Below, piece after piece: positions 4,331-8,163 of a stretch of 8,163 nt of DNA (the first letter of the stretch is position 1; each line of letters opens with the position of its first letter). A program made the position numbers and the translations under genes. Source of the stretch: Bacillota bacterium (lineage in GTDB: Bacteria; Bacillota; Bacilli; Tumebacillales; Effusibacillaceae); the NCBI GenBank assembly GCA_020059765.1, contig JAGVBM010000215.1, positions 1 through 8,163 of the forward strand, given 5' to 3'. The notes below the pieces were generated by a model, which saw only the letters and a list, made by a program, of their open reading frames with translations, was not told the DNA's origin and did not search any database.

Positions 4331-6673
4331 ATGAATCAACGGGTGCTGCGCGTGCTCGAATATTATAAAATCATCGAGAAACTTATGCGTCATGCGAATA
4401 CATCGTTGGGCAAAGAACTGGCGGAGCAATTGACTCCGCTGTCCGATGTGGAAGCGGTGCGACAGGCACTCGCAGAGACGGATGAAGGCCGGCTTGTTTA
4501 TCGGGTCAAAGGACTGATTCCTTTTGGCGGGGTTCGCGACATTCGAATGCCGGTCAAACGGGCTGCGGTCGGCAGCACGCTTGACGCAAGCGATCTGTTG
4601 GACGTGGCGGATACGATCATGGGAGGAAGACGGCTTCGCAAATTTTTGTTTGATGTTGCTGAACAGCATGCGATTCCAACATTGCACGGGCTCGCGGACC
4701 AATTGTTTGAACTGCGGGATCTGGAGGAAGAGATTCGTTCCTGTATCGATGATCATGCCCATGTGGTGGATACGGCTTCCCCTGAATTAAAAACGATCCG
4801 CCATTCGATTCAACTCACCCAGTCGCGAATCCGGGAAAAACTGGATTCGATCATTCGGCGTCCCGACAATCAGAAGATGCTGCAGGAAACCATCGTCACC
4901 ATCCGCAACGACCGTTACTGCATCCCGGTTAAAGCGGAATACCGGGGCGTTTTTGGCGGAATCGTCCATGACCAGTCTTCTTCCGGGGCGACCTTGTTTA
5001 TCGAACCAGCTGTCATTGTCCAACTCAACAATGAACTGCGTGAATGGGAAGTCAAAGAACAGCGTGAAATCGATCGTATCCTGAACCAACTGACGGCAAA
5101 AGTCGGACAAGAGGCAGACGTTCTGGATGACGGCTTGCGGGCGCTGGCAAGAATCGATTGTATCTTTGCCAAAGTCGGTTTGGCCAATGAGATGAAAGCG
5201 GTCCTTCCGCGGCTCAATGATCAAGGGATCATTCGTCTGCGAAAAGCGTTTCACCCTTTGCTGGATCGTACCCTAGCCGTTCCTGTCGATGTTCGGTTGG
5301 GCGAAGATTATCATTTGCTGCTGATTACAGGACCGAATACGGGCGGCAAGACGGTCACCTTGAAAACAATCGGTTTGCATGCGCTGATGGGCATGTCCGG
5401 GCTGCATATCCCGGCGGAAGAAGGCAGCGAGATTGCGATTTTCGACAAAGTGTTTGCGGACATTGGCGATGAACAGAGCATTGAACAAAGCCTGTCCACG
5501 TTTTCCGCCCATATGACGAATATGATCGAGATTCTGGAAGAGGTGGATTTTCGTTCGTTGGTGCTGCTTGACGAACTGGGTGCCGGCACCGATCCTACGG
5601 AAGGCGCGGCATTGGCTCAGGCGATTCTGGAGTTTCTCCGCAAGCGGGGCGTCAAGACGGTGGCCACCACCCACTACAGCGAATTGAAAGCCTACGCCTA
5701 TTCAGTCGACGAAGCCATGAATGCATCGGTGGAATTTGACGTGCAAAGTTTGCGTCCGACCTACCGCCTGTTAATCGGGGTGCCGGGCCGTTCCAACGCT
5801 TTCGCAATTTCGGAGCGGTTGGGATTGCGGAAAGAGATTATCGAAGAGGCCAAATCTCGCGTAACCACAGAAAATGTGCAGGTCGATGATCTGATTCGCC
5901 AATTGGAAGTGAATCAGCTGCAAACGGAACGGGAACGACGGCAAGCCGAGTCGTTGCGGAAAGAACTTGAGACATTGCGGCTGGAACTGGAAAAGGAAAA
6001 GGAACAATTCCTGCGGGAGCGGGACCGCTTTCTGGAACAGGCGGAGGAAGAAGCGCGGGACATTGTGCGGCGATCTGAGCGGGAAGCACAGAACGTCCTG
6101 CAGGAGCTGCGGAAGATCCGGGAGGAGGAACAGGCGAATTTTAAGGAACATCAGTTGATTGAACTGCGCAAACGGCTGGAAAATGCGGCTCCTACCCGCC
6201 GAGAAAGACGGGTGCAGCGAAAAGCCGAACAGCGAAACGAAATTCGCGCGGGTGACGCAGTACAAGTCCTGACACTCAACCAAAAGGGAACCGTTTTGGA
6301 AGTTCAGCAGGAAGAAGCCCTCGTTCAAATCGGTTCGATGAAAATGAAAGTCAAGTTGGCCAATTTGGACAAACTGGAAGGCAAGAAAACAGAAACCCGC
6401 GGCATCGTCACCCGCAAATCGGATCAACCCACCGCCCTTGAACTCGATTTGCGAGGCACCACGATAGAAGAAGCAGCGTATGAAATGGACCGCTATCTGG
6501 ACAATGCGATTCTGGCAGGTTTGTCCCAAGTGTCGATCATTCACGGAAAAGGAACGGGGGCCTTGCGAATCGGTGTGCAGGAGTTTTTGCGAAACCACCC
6601 GCAAGTTCGCTCGTTCCGGATTGGTGCGCATGGAGAAGGCGGCAGCGGAGTCACGATTGTGACGTTGAAATAA
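4331..6673 (+). CDS. mutS2: MutS2 ATPase with Smr endonuclease domain
   Basis: 780 residues (B. subtilis MutS2 about 785). MutS2 lacks the mismatch-recognition domains of MutS. In different bacteria it has been linked to control or promotion of recombination, and in B. subtilis to rescue of collided ribosomes. Visible order: core/lever helices at about 1-300; ABC-type ATPase with Walker A GPNTGGKT (334-341), signature region DEQSIEQSLSTFSAHM (380-395), Walker B LVLLDE (410-415) and H-loop histidine 448 in TTHYSELK; the GVPGRSNAF stretch (483-491); a long, highly charged coiled coil (about 500-635); a small beta-rich KOW-like segment (about 636-690); and a C-terminal Smr domain (about 704-780) with LDLRG (705-709) and HGKGTGALR (738-746). 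All key motifs are intact. ATG start with AGGAGG seven bases upstream. It appears to be its own transcription unit. Confidence 0.97.
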   Translation: MNQRVLRVLEYYKIIEKLMRHANTSLGKELAEQLTPLSDVEAVRQALAETDEGRLVYRVKGLIPFGGVRDIRMPVKRAAVGSTLDASDLLDVADTIMGGRRLRKFLFDVAEQHAIPTLHGLADQLFELRDLEEEIRSCIDDHAHVVDTASPELKTIRHSIQLTQSRIREKLDSIIRRPDNQKMLQETIVTIRNDRYCIPVKAEYRGVFGGIVHDQSSSGATLFIEPAVIVQLNNELREWEVKEQREIDRILNQLTAKVGQEADVLDDGLRALARIDCIFAKVGLANEMKAVLPRLNDQGIIRLRKAFHPLLDRTLAVPVDVRLGEDYHLLLITGPNTGGKTVTLKTIGLHALMGMSGLHIPAEEGSEIAIFDKVFADIGDEQSIEQSLSTFSAHMTNMIEILEEVDFRSLVLLDELGAGTDPTEGAALAQAILEFLRKRGVKTVATTHYSELKAYAYSVDEAMNASVEFDVQSLRPTYRLLIGVPGRSNAFAISERLGLRKEIIEEAKSRVTTENVQVDDLIRQLEVNQLQTERERRQAESLRKELETLRLELEKEKEQFLRERDRFLEQAEEEARDIVRRSEREAQNVLQELRKIREEEQANFKEHQLIELRKRLENAAPTRRERRVQRKAEQRNEIRAGDAVQVLTLNQKGTVLEVQQEEALVQIGSMKMKVKLANLDKLEGKKTETRGIVTRKSDQPTALELDLRGTTIEEAAYEMDRYLDNAILAGLSQVSIIHGKGTGALRIGVQEFLRNHPQVRSFRIGAHGEGGSGVTIVTLK

Positions 6674-6685
6674 GGAATCTCAAGC

Positions 6686-6738
6686 AAAAAGGGCTGTGCC
6701 TTTCAGCAGATCTGTCTGCTTGCAGGCCAGCCCTTTAC
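6686..6738. terminator. Shared terminator between convergent mutS2 and PBP gene
   Basis: AAAGGGCTG (6688-6696) pairs with CAGCCCTTT (6728-6736); beyond a one-base bulge GCC (6698-6700) pairs with GGC (6725-6727). An inner stem AGCAGA/TCTGCT (6705-6710, 6715-6720) caps it. On the minus strand the hairpin ends in TTTTT, a good terminator for the PBP gene; on the plus strand only TTT follows, so it is weaker for mutS2. Confidence 0.8.
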
Positions 6739-6774
6739 TGTCGACTATGTTCGGATGGTTGTCAAACTTCGATC

Positions 6775-8163
6775 TTACGGTTTGCCGCTGACGACATTGG
6801 ACGGTTCCGATGATTGACCCGTGGCGTCAAGGGCACGTACTCGATACGAGTAGCTTTGATTGGCATCCAGATTGACATCCGTAAAGGAGGCGGATTTCAC
6901 CTCGACAAGCTCTTCCCAGACGAGATCGGTTTTCCGTTCCACCTTGTAACTGACAGCACCGGTAATCGGCGACCATGACAATTGCAGTTTTCCGGTGCCG
7001 GCAGGGGTCAAAGTGACGACCGGGGCTGCCGGCGGCGATGCAACAGTGCCGCTGCCCGCCTTGACGGGGATTGATGTGGCGGTCGCGCCTGAAGAGTTTT
7101 TCGCTGTCACCTTATACCAGACGTTTTCCCCGCCTGCCGTCGCATCCTGGTAGCTCGTCCCCTTGAGAGTCGCAAGTTCTTCGTAGATTTTGCCGTCTTC
7201 ACTGCGATACAAGACGTATTCGACTGCTCCGGCCACCGGTTTCCAAGCGACAGAGATGCTCCCGGGTAGAATTGTGGCGGACAATTCGGTCGGGGCCGTC
7301 AAACCGCTTCCTCCCGCCGTTGCTTGAATCGGTGCGGACGGAGTCTGTACGGACTGGTTTAAAACGGCTGCCACTTGATAGTAATAGGCGGTTCCGGTTT
7401 GTACGGTTTGATCCGTATATTCTGTTGACTTCAGAATATCGGTGACCGGCGAGAAAGGTCCTGTTGGCATTTGGGAACGAAGCAGCAGGTAGCCCTCTGC
7501 CTTGTCAACCGGGTTCCAGCGCAATGCAATCGACTTGTCCGTGCTGCTGGCTGCTTGAAAACCAGTCGGTGCAGGGAGAACCGTTGTATCCGGATTGTCT
7601 TTCCCGTACTCTTTCGGCAGTTCCAGATTGGCGTCTTTCGGTTTGTACCGCTCATCTCCATTTGGCAGGGTATAGGGTTCCCGCTTGATGAAGATACCCT
7701 CTTTGACTTCCAGATTCAAACCGGCCAGTTTGTCGCTGACCAAATATTTTTTGCCGTTTATTTCCACGTATTTGGCTTTCACCATGACATCGCAGGCTTC
7801 TTTCGGTTCCGTTCCGGCAATAAAATAATCGGTTTTCACGGTGCCTAATGCCCGGCACAGGTCTGTCGGAATGTCGCCCGATTTGGTGCATACTTCCTTT
7901 TGCACGATACCGCCCGGCATTGGCGGAAAGGAACCGTCATTGGCTGCAATCGCGGGGTAAAGCCGATCCATGATTTGCGACCACAAGTTTAACGAACGCA
8001 ATCCGGAGGCATCGGTCGAGCTCAAACCGCTCATGCCGTAAGGGATATCGTATCCGATCCAGATTCCAAGCGTCACACTTGGCGTATATCCGATAAACCA
8101 GGAGTCGGTTGTTTCGTCAGTCGTTCCGGTCTTTCCGGCAATTTGCCGTCCGGGAAAATGATA
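6775..8163 (-). CDS. Class A penicillin-binding protein (PBP1A type), C-terminal part with three FnIII domains
   Basis: Partial: the frame stays open past the GTG at 8076 to the window edge, giving 462 visible residues; the N-terminal anchor, glycosyltransferase and most of the transpeptidase lie outside. The first residues contain the transpeptidase KTG motif (GKTGTTDETTDSWFIGYTP, K at visible residue 11), the third conserved motif of serine transpeptidases. The fold ends near residue 75. Next comes a PBP1A-type cysteine-bearing segment (C92, C103, C124; VCTKSGDIPTDLC and FIAGTEPKEACD) and a linker. Three fibronectin type III domains follow at about 197-283, 289-369 and 377-462, each with the pattern of a Trp in strand B (LRWNPV, VAWKPV, LSWSPI), a Y-x-L/V-x-R strand and a tyrosine-rich late strand. 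These enzymes polymerise and crosslink peptidoglycan outside the membrane; FnIII repeats probably act as extracellular spacers or wall-contact modules. Resembles ponA products of Bacilli. The gene is convergent with mutS2. Confidence 0.92.
   Translation of the reverse strand, partial: YHFPGRQIAGKTGTTDETTDSWFIGYTPSVTLGIWIGYDIPYGMSGLSSTDASGLRSLNLWSQIMDRLYPAIAANDGSFPPMPGGIVQKEVCTKSGDIPTDLCRALGTVKTDYFIAGTEPKEACDVMVKAKYVEINGKKYLVSDKLAGLNLEVKEGIFIKREPYTLPNGDERYKPKDANLELPKEYGKDNPDTTVLPAPTGFQAASSTDKSIALRWNPVDKAEGYLLLRSQMPTGPFSPVTDILKSTEYTDQTVQTGTAYYYQVAAVLNQSVQTPSAPIQATAGGSGLTAPTELSATILPGSISVAWKPVAGAVEYVLYRSEDGKIYEELATLKGTSYQDATAGGENVWYKVTAKNSSGATATSIPVKAGSGTVASPPAAPVVTLTPAGTGKLQLSWSPITGAVSYKVERKTDLVWEELVEVKSASFTDVNLDANQSYSYRVRALDATGQSSEPSNVVSGKP

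Noticed and set aside
5771..6631. Long open frame (286 codons) on the minus strand inside mutS2
   Set aside because: It is antisense to the coiled-coil and Smr region of MutS2, very rich in F, L, Q and R as expected from complementing Glu/Lys codons, and has no recognisable domain or ribosome site.
8074..8076. GTG at 8076 as the start of a 433-residue secreted FnIII protein
   Set aside because: The same frame extends to the window edge and encodes the KTG motif of a PBP transpeptidase just upstream; there is no signal peptide after the GTG.

Overview
The window looks like chromosomal housekeeping DNA from a Gram-positive, low-to-moderate GC bacterium of the Bacillota (class Bacilli). The order pheT - zapA - cvpA - polX - mutS2 is the well-known Bacillus-type arrangement (pheT, yshA/zapA, yshB, yshC/polX, yshD/mutSB). 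Strong AGGAGG-type ribosome sites, TTG and GTG starts and U-tract terminators fit this. The even base composition and the style of the small membrane protein suggest a thermo- or acid-tolerant group such as Alicyclobacillaceae (Effusibacillus/Tumebacillus-like), but that placement is inference.

Layout. Positions 1-974 hold the 3' part of pheT (phenylalanyl-tRNA synthetase beta chain). A 65-nt gap leads to zapA (cell-division Z-ring protein, TTG start), which overlaps cvpA (four-helix membrane protein) by four bases; a strong terminator closes this unit at 1875-1916. polX (1984-3693) encodes an X-family DNA polymerase-like protein fused to a PHP nuclease. A small four-helix membrane protein of the 'phage holin IV / YvlD' family lies on the minus strand (3869-4225), convergent with polX and divergent from mutS2 (4331-6673). 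A shared hairpin at 6686-6738 separates mutS2 from the convergent, minus-strand 3' part of a class A penicillin-binding protein that carries three C-terminal fibronectin type III domains and runs off the window at 8163.

How the genes relate. The genes serve translation (pheT), division (zapA), envelope biology (cvpA, the holin-like protein, the PBP) and DNA or ribosome maintenance (polX, mutS2). polX and mutS2 appear to be transcribed separately, but each is preceded by nearly the same extended -10-like sequence at the same distance from its start codon.

The main oddity is in PolX. Two of the three catalytic aspartates of the polymerase palm are asparagine (N196, N198), and the nucleotide- and template-contacting Asn and Arg of the FTGS region are also replaced (L267, Q271). 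All nine metal ligands of the PHP nuclease are intact. The protein is probably a DNA-processing nuclease that has lost polymerase activity. A second point of interest is the polX/holin junction, where each gene's best terminator lies at or inside the end of the other gene, so the two mRNAs should have complementary 3' ends of roughly 175-200 nt. I see no CRISPR array, tRNA, rRNA, transposase or prophage.
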